A stretch of DNA of 14,886 bases from Neocallimastix lanati (nom. inval.) (GCA_016946835.1 JACVTC010000624.1:1-14886), one strand, 5' to 3'. Numbered from the stretch's first letter, positions 8,038 to 14,886 are shown. The notes: generated by a model not told the origin, from the sequence alone. Numbers and translations: made by a program.

Positions 8038-8533
8038 TTATTTATTTAAAAATATCTAAAATATTACTAATAAGAATTTATTTAATTGGCTATAATTTTT
8101 ATTACAATCTGTTAAAATATTCAAATAAAAATAAAAATACTATTCTAATATAAAGGTTTTTAATAAAATAAAATATTTTTCAATATAAAATAAAACATTT
8201 CGATATAAAATTTTATAATAAAAAGTTAAAATATAATATATAAATTTTTAATTATCAATATATAAAAATATTATTAATATAAATTTTCATTATTAATATA
8301 AAAAAAATAAGATTTATTATTAATATTGCTAATATAAGTTTTAAATATATAAAAATATTACTATTAATATAAGATTTAATATAAAAATATAAAGTTTAAT
8401 ATAATTTTTGATTTAATTTTTGATCTTTGGATTTAAAAATTTATTAAAGTACAAAAATAATAATGTACACATAATGTATTAGAAATAAATCGTAGATTTA
8501 ATTAAGAATGCATTATTTAGTACATTCTTATCA
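7670..8533 (-). repeat. Element A 5' LTR (864 bp)
   Basis: Promoter-bearing LTR in element orientation (8533 towards 7670). It contains the TATAAATA box (7831-7824), the surrounding inverted repeat (7804-7868), the 14-bp inverted repeat (7918-7956) and a 45-T tract (7991-8035). The terminal six bases of each end are TGATAA and TTAACA. Its outer end abuts AGTT (8534-8537) and then the continuing LTR of element B. Confidence 0.95.
7824..7831 (-). promoter_or_regulatory. TATA box of element A (active LTR copy)
   Basis: TATAAATA on the minus strand within AAAAGTATAAATAGT. The same 15 bases surround the TATA box of element B at 8909-8923. It lies about 155 bp upstream of the LTR end, leaving a short R-U5. 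Confidence 0.65.
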
Positions 8534-8537
8534 AGTT
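8534..8537. repeat. Target-site duplication of element A, right copy (AGTT)
   Basis: Matches 399-402; the single pre-insertion copy survives at 13774-13777 in the intact LTR of element B. Confidence 0.9.
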
Positions 8538-8546
8538 AGTAAAATT

Positions 8547-8623
8547 AGAACTTTGGTTCAATGGTTAGTTACATTGACCATGACCAATACTTCATGGGTT
8601 CGACTCACACCTCAACCCATTTT
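8547..8623 (+). promoter_or_regulatory. tRNA-like sequence with Pol III A and B boxes in the left LTR of element B
   Basis: TGGTTCAATGG (8554-8564) fits the A-box consensus TRGYNNARNGG exactly. GGTTCGACTC (8597-8606) fits the B box GGTTCGANTC. Their starts are 43 bp apart, as in a tRNA, and TTTT (8620-8623) follows as a Pol III terminator. The acceptor stem does not pair and the T-stem pairs at only three of five positions, so this is not a functional tRNA gene. Best read as a tRNA-derived internal promoter; transcription is inferred. Confidence 0.6.
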
Positions 8624-8913
8624 GCATAAATAATTATTTTATTAATTATTTTATTAATTATTAATAATATCTTCTTGAATATTCTTTCTGTATAAAATTA
8701 TAGAAAGTTAAAGATTCTTTCGGTTCGTAATTCAACCGAAATGAATTTAGAAATTCTTATTATATAAATTATTTTATTCTTTTTTGATAAGATTCATTTT
8801 CATCAATTAAAATCTATATTCTAGAAACTTTACATTATTAATTATTACAAACATATTTCTAAATATTTCTTTAAAATTATTTTTACATGTTAAAACTGTT
8901 TTTCCGTTAAAAG

Positions 8914-8921
8914 TATAAATA
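8914..8921 (+). promoter_or_regulatory. TATA box of element B (5' LTR)
   Basis: TATAAATA, flanked as AAAAGTATAAATAGT exactly as in element A. An imperfect inverted repeat with ends CACGAA (8932-8937) and TTCGTG (8952-8957) follows, close to the expected start site. Confidence 0.65.
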
Positions 8922-8954
8922 GTGCGAACTTCACGAATGAAAATATTTTTCTTC

Positions 8955-8964
8955 GTGCTTTTAT
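8955..8964 (+). promoter_or_regulatory. Presumed self-primer at the 5' end of element B RNA
   Basis: GTGCTTTTAT is the exact reverse complement of the first ten bases after the LTR (ATAAAAGCAC, 9163-9172). It begins 41 bp downstream of the first base of the TATA box, where the transcript 5' end is plausible. The arrangement matches Tf1, in which the mRNA 5' end folds back to prime reverse transcription. The match extends to 11 nt if the last LTR base is counted. Confidence 0.6.
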
Positions 8965-9162
8965 TAATAATAATTAACGTATAAGTAATTCGAAATATTA
9001 CCTTGTTGATTAATATTAATAATTATTTTAAATTTTATAATTAATAAAAAATATTTCTAATAAAACGAATTATTTATACAGATAGTGTAAACCTATTGAG
9101 TTTTCTCCTTTCTGTGTTTCTATATCTCATCCCGCCTTTACAATAGAAGCACCTCCGTTACA

Positions 9163-9172
9163 ATAAAAGCAC
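9163..9172 (+). promoter_or_regulatory. Primer-binding site of element B (self-priming type)
   Basis: ATAAAAGCAC starts directly after the LTR. It lacks the TGG expected of a tRNA primer site but complements 8955-8964 in the same LTR. A near-copy of this stretch lies just inside the LTR end: TTACAATAGAAGCACCT (9138-9154) against TTACAATAAAAGCACCT (9158-9174). Confidence 0.6.
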
Positions 9173-9654
9173 CTGCTAATCCAAGCCCTCAATACCTTTA
9201 CGCTATCCCGCAGACATTCTACCGTACTTTTAGGAATTCTACTTTCTCAATATCTTTTGGCAATCGTTGGGTTTCTACTTTTACTATTCTACTATTAAAG
9301 AACAAATACCTATTCTTCCGGTTCTCTCTATCTTAGTCTAATAATCTTTTAATAAATCTTCTTATCTACTATCTCTTTAACACCGGACTTCTATATCTTT
9401 TAATCTCGGATTTTATCTCCTCCCAGACGAATAATTACTGCCTATTGATTCCTATTCAAATTATCACCTTGTCTGTTTTGAGTTACCTTCACTATTATAT
9501 AATTCAATCCTTTGAATCTATTATATTACCGGATAATCCTAATCCTATGGTTGTTGAAATTAATTCTTATAACAAAAATTCTTGTACTACCCGATCAAAT
9601 AATTCAATTTAAATTTGTACTACCCTATTAAGATAAAACTTGCGTTACCTTAAC

Positions 9655-9658
<4 letters not shown>

Positions 9659-9696
<38 letters not shown>
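9659..9696. repeat. 38-nt poly(A) tract in the element B leader
   Basis: Uninterrupted A run in the sense strand, flanked by two similar sequences, CTTGCGTTACCTTAACC (9639-9655) and CTTGTATTACCTTAACCC (9720-9737). Confidence 0.9.
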
Positions 9697-9700
<4 letters not shown>

Positions 9701-9896
9701 TAGATAATATTAAATTAATCTTGTATTACCTTAACCCTTTAAAATTAATTCTAATATTTACCAACAAAATTAATTTATAATTAGATAAATAATATTAAAT
9801 TAATTTAGTAAGAAAAATTTTTAATTTTTAGATAAATATTTTAAATTAATTTAGTGAATAAATCAATTAGTTTTAGTAATTTTTAAATTAGTTTAG

Positions 9897-9899
<3 letters not shown>

Positions 9900-9935
<36 letters not shown>
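9900..9935. repeat. 36-nt poly(A) tract followed by TAA repeats
   Basis: Uninterrupted A run, then several TAA units to about 9950. Low-complexity sequence in the element B leader with no evident function. Confidence 0.9.
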
Positions 9936-9937
<2 letters not shown>

Positions 9938-10077
9938 ATAATAATAATAATATTAATAATTGTAATAATAATTTTTTATTTTTAATTATTTTAATAAATT
10001 ACTTGCTTGAAATAATAGCAAGAAAAACCTGTTCAATTTTATTTTTTTTTATTTATTTATTTAAAAAGCGTTTATAC

Positions 10078-10100
10078 GAGCGAATAGAGCTCATATACAG
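10078..10100 (+). other. Shared leader motif block 1 (element B copy)
   Basis: Begins GAGCGAATAGAGCTCAT; 21 of 23 bases match the minus strand of 7433-7455 in element A. Between blocks 1 and 2 both leaders also share GACGAA and ATTTGGTT followed by GGTAA (B 10136-10163), indicating one homologous region of variable length. Confidence 0.75.
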
Positions 10101-10226
10101 AGTTAGAAGAATTGTCTTCTTTAGTGTTGCACTCGACGAATAGATTTGGTTCTAGACTAGGTAAAACTCTATAAGAGAGCACCGTAGCCTATTATAAAGG
10201 AAAACGGTTCTAGGTTTGCAACAACT

Positions 10227-10266
10227 CTGGCGAATAAGGAGCTTACGTCACCGAAGGCGTAAGATT
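10227..10266 (+). other. Shared leader motif block 2 (element B copy)
   Basis: Forty-base perfect match, in sense orientation, to element A block 2 (7265-7226 on the minus strand). Contains the pairing arms CTTACG (10241-10246) and CGTAAG (10257-10262) with CC GAA GG inside. It lies 126 nt downstream of block 1 and about 720 nt before the ORF. Confidence 0.85.
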
Positions 10267-10856
10267 AAAACTATATAGTATTTTAAAATTTTATTTCGTG
10301 CTTACTCGCGGCACTAGTTATAATAGTACTGACGGTTTTTTCTATAGTTGTGAGTCAATAGTACTATTCTATTTTATCAATTAATAATTTTATAATTAAT
10401 ATTATAATTTTATAATTAAGAAAACAAAGATTAAAATATAAATATAAGGTTTATACGACTTCCAAAGCGACAGAAGTTGGTCTCTGTTTTCGTAACATTT
10501 TAGTGTTCAGATACTATTGATATAGGGGAAAATAATTTGTTTTATTCTTTTCAGCTAACAATAAGTTAGACATAATAAAGAATCTAACAATATTACTTCC
10601 TTTTGTCTATAAGACATTAACAATCGATTTTATCTGCGTTATCACTAAAAGGCTAAAGGAACTTATCGTATAAAACTTTGATAGATTATATATTTAGTTG
10701 GTCCAATACTATATAATCTAGTTTATATTTCAGTAATTTTTGATAAATAATTATAAAATAAAAATATTTAATTATAAAATATTATAAAGTGTTATTAAAA
10801 TTATGTGTTCTTATCCATTAACCTTGGAAACCTACCAATAAACAACTTTTGAACTT

Positions 10857-10908
10857 TTGGAATCTCTACTACCTATCTACCTTTTGGATTATTGGAATCT
10901 CTACTACC
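10857..10908 (+). repeat. 17-bp direct repeat upstream of the element B ORF
   Basis: TTGGAATCTCTACTACC occurs at 10857-10873 and 10892-10908 (period 35), with a degenerate third version around 10923-10935. It lies in a pyrimidine-rich stretch ending about 50 bp before the ATG. Confidence 0.7.
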
Positions 10909-10985
10909 ACTTTGGGAACTTCTGGATTCTACCGCCTATTCTTTACCTTTGAAAACTTATTCTACTTTACCTTATTTATTTTAAT

Positions 10986-13430
10986 ATGGACAACTATTAT
11001 CAAGAAAATCCTACTTTTAAGGACGGTTTTGCTGGTGATCGTCGATTCTTTAAAGGATTTCTAGCTAAAATGGAACTTATTTTTATGATTCAACCAGAAA
11101 GATTTGCAAACGATGAAGCTAAAGTAATCTATATCATTTCTCGTTTGTATGGAAACGCCATGAATTGGGCTGCTACTCTCATTGAAAACCAAGATCCTTG
11201 TCTCCTTAATTATAATCAATTCATTGCTAGATTAAAATCAGTATTTGGAAGCTACGATTCTACCTTTATTGCGAACCAGAAATTAAGAACAATCAAACAA
11301 AAACGAATTGGTGAAGTCAGAAATTACATTTTAGAATTTAATAAATACGCCGATGAATCTTCTTGGAATGAAGAAGCCAAGATGGACGCCTTTCTTGCCG
11401 GCCTACATGACCATATTGTTACTAGAATTTTAGAAATGTTTCCTGGACCTCAAACCCTCTTTGCTATGCAAACAATTGCATCTAGAATCGATAATCGTAT
11501 TTCTACTCATAGACAATTCTCCAATCTTCAAGGTCAAAATTCAAATAATAGTACTAATAATAAAAATAAAAAAGGCAAAAAATCATTCTTTTTCCAAAAA
11601 CAATTTAAATCCAAACCTCATGGACCTCTATCTCAAGAAGAAAAAGAAAGAAGAAGAAGAGAAAATCTTTGTTTATATTGTGGATCCTCTGAACATTCTC
11701 TCGACAATTGTCCACTTAAAAATAAATATAAAAATAAAAATAAACCTTCATCAAGTAGCACTTATGTTTCTAATCCCGAATCAAAACCTATTTCTAGACC
11801 TAGAGTTTCTGACTCAAATCTTCCTATTTACGAATTTTCTTTAAGTATTGATAATACAAATTCTACTGCTAAAATTCTTCTCGATACTGGTTCTCAAATC
11901 AATTTAATGGATATCTACTATATTAAAGAAAATAATATCCCGTATTCAACCAAAACTAATTTCCCTAAGGTATCTGGCATCGGTGGAAAGCAAACTATTC
12001 TTGGAAAAACTCTTCCTATTTCCATCACTTATAATAACCATAAATGTAAAACTCAATTCTATGTGGTTGACCTTCCTTCTTATTGTGCTATTTTAGGTTT
12101 CGAATGGATTTCTACTCACAATCCTGATATTGACTTCAAAAATAAAGTCTTAAGATTTAATTCCAATTATTGCGTTGAAAATTGTTTAATCATCCCTAAC
12201 TCCTTTACCTCTTATGTTCCTTTAAATACTACTAAACAAAATGACAAAAATGAAAATGAAGAAATCAATAATAAAATAAGCAAATCATTACCAAAAAAAT
12301 TACTTCCATTTATAGACACTTTCAGTGAAATATATACTAATGAATCACCTCCTTATTGTCCTTTTGATAGCGAGATTAAACCCAAACAAAATGAAAAACT
12401 TCATTATGACCCAATCTACCCCTTAACTAAAAATGAATCTCTAGCTTCGAAGAAATATATTAAAGAAAATGAAGACAAAAAATATATTAGAAAATCTAAA
12501 TCTCCAGCTGCTGCTTCTGTTTTATTTGTTCCCAAGAAAGACCTAAATGATCTCTTTCGTATTCATAAACCACCCTCCGACTTTTTTTCTGATAAAGGTT
12601 CTCAATTCACTTCAAAATTTTGGTCAGCTATTTGTAAATCTTTCAATATCACAACGAAACTTGCTTCTCCCTTCCATCACCAAACCAATGGTTTAACGGA
12701 GAGGGTGAACTCCGTTATTGAACAATACTTAAGATGTTATTCAAACTTTAAAGGTTCTGATTGGTATAATTTTTTATTCCTAGCAGAATTCAGTTATAAT
12801 AATTCAATTCAAGAATCAATTAAGCACTCACCTTTTTATGCAAACTATGGATATAATCCAAGATATTCACCATCAATTCCAAACAGTACAGATGTTCCTA
12901 GAGCTGATGAATTTACAAAAGACCTTTCAGAATTATTCAAAATATTTAATGGAAATTTACAACAAGCAAGAAAAAAGCAAGAAGAATTCGCAAACAAACA
13001 TCGTATTGAAGCTCCAAACTTTAAACCTGGTGATAAAGTGTGGATTAATAGTTCACTTATAATTCATAATGGAAATAAAAAACTTAAACCCAGAAAACTT
13101 GGTCCATATAAAATCATTAAGAAAATTTCTCCCGTTTCATATAAGTTAGACTTACCAAAAGAAATCAGAATCCATCCTGTAATACATGTTTCTGAACTTG
13201 AACCATTTTATGAAGATCACTTTGGACGAAAGAAAGAACCACTACCACCGATAATTATTGACAATGAAGAAGAATACGAAGTTGAAAAAATTCTTGATAA
13301 AAGAAAACATTATGGCAAAACCCAATATCTTATTAAATGGAAAGACTATCCTTTATCTGAAGCATCTTGGGAACCCGAAGAAAATTTAAATTGCCCTAAA
13401 CTCTTAAAAGAATTTAACAAAAATAACTAA
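10986..13430 (+). CDS. Element B Gag-protease-truncated Pol-chromodomain polyprotein
   Basis: 814 residues, one frame. Gag domain (about 20-175); CCHC zinc knuckle C229-x2-C232-x4-H237-x4-C242; aspartic protease with Asp300-Thr-Gly-Ser; RT N-terminus (about 440-519, including SPAAASVLFVPKKD). At about 519-523 the sequence jumps into the integrase core, keeping Asp536 and Glu572 (spacing 35) but not the first catalytic Asp. A GPY module (706-708) and a chromodomain (762-810) follow, with cage aromatics Tyr764, Trp785 and Tyr788. The RT catalytic motif, RNase H and integrase zinc finger are missing, roughly 450-550 residues compared with full chromoviruses. The frame survives the deletion, so Gag and protease can still be made. 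The chromodomain should bind methylated H3K9; its role here is inferred. Confidence 0.92.
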   Translation: MDNYYQENPTFKDGFAGDRRFFKGFLAKMELIFMIQPERFANDEAKVIYIISRLYGNAMNWAATLIENQDPCLLNYNQFIARLKSVFGSYDSTFIANQKLRTIKQKRIGEVRNYILEFNKYADESSWNEEAKMDAFLAGLHDHIVTRILEMFPGPQTLFAMQTIASRIDNRISTHRQFSNLQGQNSNNSTNNKNKKGKKSFFFQKQFKSKPHGPLSQEEKERRRRENLCLYCGSSEHSLDNCPLKNKYKNKNKPSSSSTYVSNPESKPISRPRVSDSNLPIYEFSLSIDNTNSTAKILLDTGSQINLMDIYYIKENNIPYSTKTNFPKVSGIGGKQTILGKTLPISITYNNHKCKTQFYVVDLPSYCAILGFEWISTHNPDIDFKNKVLRFNSNYCVENCLIIPNSFTSYVPLNTTKQNDKNENEEINNKISKSLPKKLLPFIDTFSEIYTNESPPYCPFDSEIKPKQNEKLHYDPIYPLTKNESLASKKYIKENEDKKYIRKSKSPAAASVLFVPKKDLNDLFRIHKPPSDFFSDKGSQFTSKFWSAICKSFNITTKLASPFHHQTNGLTERVNSVIEQYLRCYSNFKGSDWYNFLFLAEFSYNNSIQESIKHSPFYANYGYNPRYSPSIPNSTDVPRADEFTKDLSELFKIFNGNLQQARKKQEEFANKHRIEAPNFKPGDKVWINSSLIIHNGNKKLKPRKLGPYKIIKKISPVSYKLDLPKEIRIHPVIHVSELEPFYEDHFGRKKEPLPPIIIDNEEEYEVEKILDKRKHYGKTQYLIKWKDYPLSEASWEPEENLNCPKLLKEFNKNN

Positions 13431-13745
13431 AATTAAAACTTGAAAATGAATCTTTACTTTATTAATATCAAACTTATATTAATTTATTAATATCAATATT
13501 ACTAAATATTATTTTATATTATTAAATATTATTAATATTCATGTATTCTTATTATATATTATATTCATGTAACTTTATTAATATCATGTAATTTTATTCA
13601 AAAAAAAGTTCGTACTATAAGATGGTTAATTATTATTTTATTTTATTTTATTTTAGTTTAGTTTAATTTAGTTTAGTTTAGTTTAGTTTGCTTAATTTTA
13701 GTATAAGTTATGCCTAACTGTTAGATTCGTCTGGTATCCGAATCC
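13431..13745 (+). other. 3' untranslated region of element B
   Basis: AT-rich, with ATTAATAT-type repeats (13455-13570) and a run of TTTAG/TTTTA units (13633-13690). An inverted repeat GATTCG (13724-13729) / CGAATC (13739-13744) lies just before the purine tract. No ORF seen. Confidence 0.6.
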
Positions 13746-13758
13746 TGGAGGCGGACCA
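13746..13758 (+). promoter_or_regulatory. Polypurine tract of element B
   Basis: TGGAGGCGGACCA abuts the TGTAACG start of the 3' LTR. Its GGAGGCGGA core, in an otherwise A/T sequence, is the expected plus-strand primer. Confidence 0.65.
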
Positions 13759-14401
13759 TGTAACGAAATCTTCAGTTAGTAAAATTAGAACTTTGGTTCA
13801 ATGGTTAGTTACATTGACCATGACCAATACTTCATGGGTTCGACTCACACCTCAACCCATTTTGCATAAATAATTATTTTATTAATTATTTTATTAATTA
13901 TTAATAATATCTTCTTGAATATTCTTTCTGTATAAAATTATAGAAAGTTAAAGATTCTTTCGGTTCGTAATTCAACCGAAATGAATTTAGAAATTCTTAT
14001 TATATAAATTATTTTATTCTTTTTTGATAAGATTCATTTTCATCAATTAAAATCTATATTCTAGAAACTTTACATTATTAATTATTACAAACATATTTCT
14101 AAATATTTCTTTAAAATTATTTTTACATGTTAAAACTGTTTTTCCGTTAAAAGTATAAATAGTGCGAACTTCACGAATGAAATATTTTTCTTCGTGCTTT
14201 TATTAATAATAATTAACGTATAAGTAATTCGAAATATTACCTTGTTGATTAATATTAATAATTATTTTAAATTTTATAATTAATAAAAAATATTTCTAAT
14301 AAAACGAATTATTTATACAGATAGTGTAAACCTATTGAGTTTTCTCCTTTCTGTGTTTCTATATCTCATCCCGCCTTTACAATAGAAGCACCTCCGTTAC
14401 A
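13759..14401 (+). repeat. Element B right (3') LTR, intact, 643 bp
   Basis: Begins TGTAACG and ends CGTTACA (7-bp inverted ends). It preserves the uninterrupted sequence where element A entered the left copy (13774-13777). TATA box at 14154-14161 and self-primer sequence at 14194-14203. Confidence 0.95.
13787..13863 (+). promoter_or_regulatory. tRNA-like Pol III promoter in the right LTR of element B
   Basis: A box at 13794-13804, B box at 13837-13846, TTTT at 13860-13863, identical to the left LTR copy. Here it is undisturbed, with its natural upstream sequence. Confidence 0.6.
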
Positions 14402-14406
14402 TTTAT
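14402..14406. repeat. Target-site duplication of element B, right copy (TTTAT)
   Basis: Matches 379-383 and follows the CGTTACA end directly. Confidence 0.85.
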
Positions 14407-14886
14407 TAATAATTTTATTAAATAATAATTAACTAAAACTAAACAATAATTAATTCAATAAACTTTCAACTTATTTACAATAATAATTAAATTCAATAAA
14501 AACTCATTTATTAGATATTTATTATATAAATATTATTAATACTAATGTTTATATATTTATAATTCAAAACTATTTTTATAAACTATTTAAACTAATTTTA
14601 ACTATTTAAAACTATTCCGAAATTAATTTTAAAGTGTTTTAAACTAACTAAACTAAATTAACTAACTTAAATAAAATAACTAAATTAAATAAACTAAATT
14701 GACTAACTTAAATAAATTATTTAGATTAAATTTATTATCCAAAATTATTTATATGATAATTTTTCCTTTTTGAAAAGTTTACATAAATTTATAATTAATT
14801 TTCATATACGTAAATTATAAATTTATGTAATTTTATTACATTAATTAATTATTATAATAATTATTAAAATATTAAATTAAATAAAA
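14407..14886. other. AT-rich right flank without a recognisable gene
   Basis: No ORF of note. Contains short repeated AACTAAACTAAATT / AACTAACTTAAATAAA units (14641-14720) and a perfect 18-bp inverted repeat near the end. Probably intergenic host DNA. Confidence 0.55.
14779..14830. repeat. 18-bp perfect inverted repeat in the right flank
   Basis: TTACATAAATTTATAATT (14779-14796) and its exact reverse complement (14813-14830) are separated by 16 nt. It could be a bidirectional 3'-end hairpin or part of a small repeat element; the A/T-only composition makes chance more likely than usual. Confidence 0.55.

Larger units (their letters stand above)
403..8533 (-). mobile_element. Element A: Ty3/gypsy LTR retrotransposon inserted in the LTR of element B
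   Basis: An 8131-bp element on the minus strand. In element orientation: 5' LTR (7670-8533), 18-nt PBS (7646-7663), leader with tandem repeats, gag, -1 frameshift signal, pol, then the 3' LTR (403-1268). Both ORFs are open and all RT, RNase H and integrase catalytic residues are visible, so it looks near-autonomous. The exception is a Gly-to-Cys change in the protease active site. Pol order PR-RT-RH-IN places it in Ty3/gypsy. It has a GPF module but no chromodomain, so it belongs to a different lineage from element B. Confidence 0.95.
8538..9162 (+). repeat. Element B left LTR, remaining 625 bp
   Basis: Continues the LTR begun at 384-402. By eye it is identical to 13778-14401 apart from one extra A at about 8939-8943. 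It carries a tRNA-like Pol III promoter (8547-8623), a TATA box (8914-8921) and the presumed self-primer (8955-8964), and ends CCGTTACA. Confidence 0.95.
9173..10985 (+). other. Long 5' leader of element B, no credible ORF
   Basis: About 1.8 kb between PBS and ORF. A pyrimidine-rich section (about 9173-9500) is followed by imperfect repeats resembling TTGTACTACCC / TTGTATTACCTTAACCC (9581-9740). Two poly(A) tracts follow (9659-9696 and 9900-9935, the latter running into TAA repeats), then shared motif blocks at 10078-10100 and 10227-10266, and a 17-bp direct repeat just before the ORF. No ATG-initiated frame of note ends before 10986. Confidence 0.6.
384..14401 (+). mobile_element. Element B: Tf1-like Ty3/gypsy chromovirus, internally deleted, interrupted by element A
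   Basis: Full-length outer retrotransposon with near-identical LTRs (about 643 bp) having TGTAACG...CGTTACA ends, a 5-bp TTTAT duplication, a long leader, one Gag-Pol ORF ending in a chromodomain, and a purine-rich tract before the 3' LTR. Without element A and one AGTT copy it would be 5883 bp. The single ORF, chromodomain and apparent self-priming PBS all point to the Tf1/sushi branch of chromoviruses. The RT core, RNase H and N-terminal integrase are deleted in frame, so it cannot transpose without help. LTR identity implies recent movement, presumably in trans. Confidence 0.9.

Noticed and set aside
8547-8619. Functional tRNA gene
   Set aside because: The acceptor stem pairs at only one position, the T-stem at three of five, and no proper anticodon stem-loop forms; only the promoter boxes remain convincing.
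10849-11064. 71-codon frame overlapping the start of the element B ORF
   Set aside because: Starts with TTG, encodes low-complexity residues from the 17-bp repeats and overlaps the clear Gag start in another frame; a shadow.
12838-13062. Second ORF within the element B integrase region
   Set aside because: Different frame, Gln/Lys-rich low-complexity translation fully inside the well-supported polyprotein; a shadow.

Overview
The window comes from an extremely A+T-rich eukaryotic nuclear genome with long poly(A)/poly(T) tracts. Almost all of it is two Ty3/gypsy (Metaviridae) LTR retrotransposons, one nested inside the other. The composition, the Tf1-like chromovirus and the Asn/Lys-rich coding fit an anaerobic gut fungus (Neocallimastigomycota). 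That is inference: a dictyostelid or another AT-rich lineage cannot be excluded.

Layout. Bases 1-156 are the 3' end of a host reading frame. Element B (outer, + strand) runs 384-14401 between 5-bp duplications TTTAT (379-383, 14402-14406). Its LTRs start TGTAACG and end CGTTACA. Its left LTR is split: 19 bp at 384-402, the rest at 8538-9162. The gap is filled by element A (inner, - strand, 403-8533), flanked by a 4-bp duplication AGTT (399-402, 8534-8537). The uninterrupted right LTR of B (13759-14401) preserves the empty site and proves the order of events. Bases 14407-14886 are AT-rich flank without a recognisable gene.

Element A has two LTRs (403-1268, 7670-8533), an 18-nt tRNA-type primer-binding site (7646-7663), a leader of about 1.5 kb carrying seven 40-bp tandem repeats, gag (5285-6196) and pol (1287-5102: protease, RT, RNase H, integrase, GPF module, no chromodomain). 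Gag and pol overlap in different frames. A textbook -1 frameshift signal sits at the join: T TTA AAC, 7-nt spacer, H-type pseudoknot. The protease active site reads Asp-Ser-Cys instead of Asp-Ser-Gly.

Element B encodes one 814-aa ORF (10986-13430): Gag, zinc knuckle, protease, start of RT, then an in-frame jump to the second half of integrase, a GPY module and a C-terminal chromodomain. RT catalysis, RNase H and the first half of integrase are missing, so B is non-autonomous. Its PBS, directly after the LTR, is complementary to an LTR segment just downstream of the TATA box, as in Tf1-type self-priming.

Most interesting: (1) the LTRs of B carry a tRNA-like Pol III promoter (A box, B box at tRNA spacing, TTTT), and A inserted where Pol III would start, which resembles Ty3-style targeting; (2) the leaders of A and B, otherwise divergent families, share in sense orientation a perfect 40-nt block containing a hairpin and a 21/23-nt block, suggesting a common structured RNA element.
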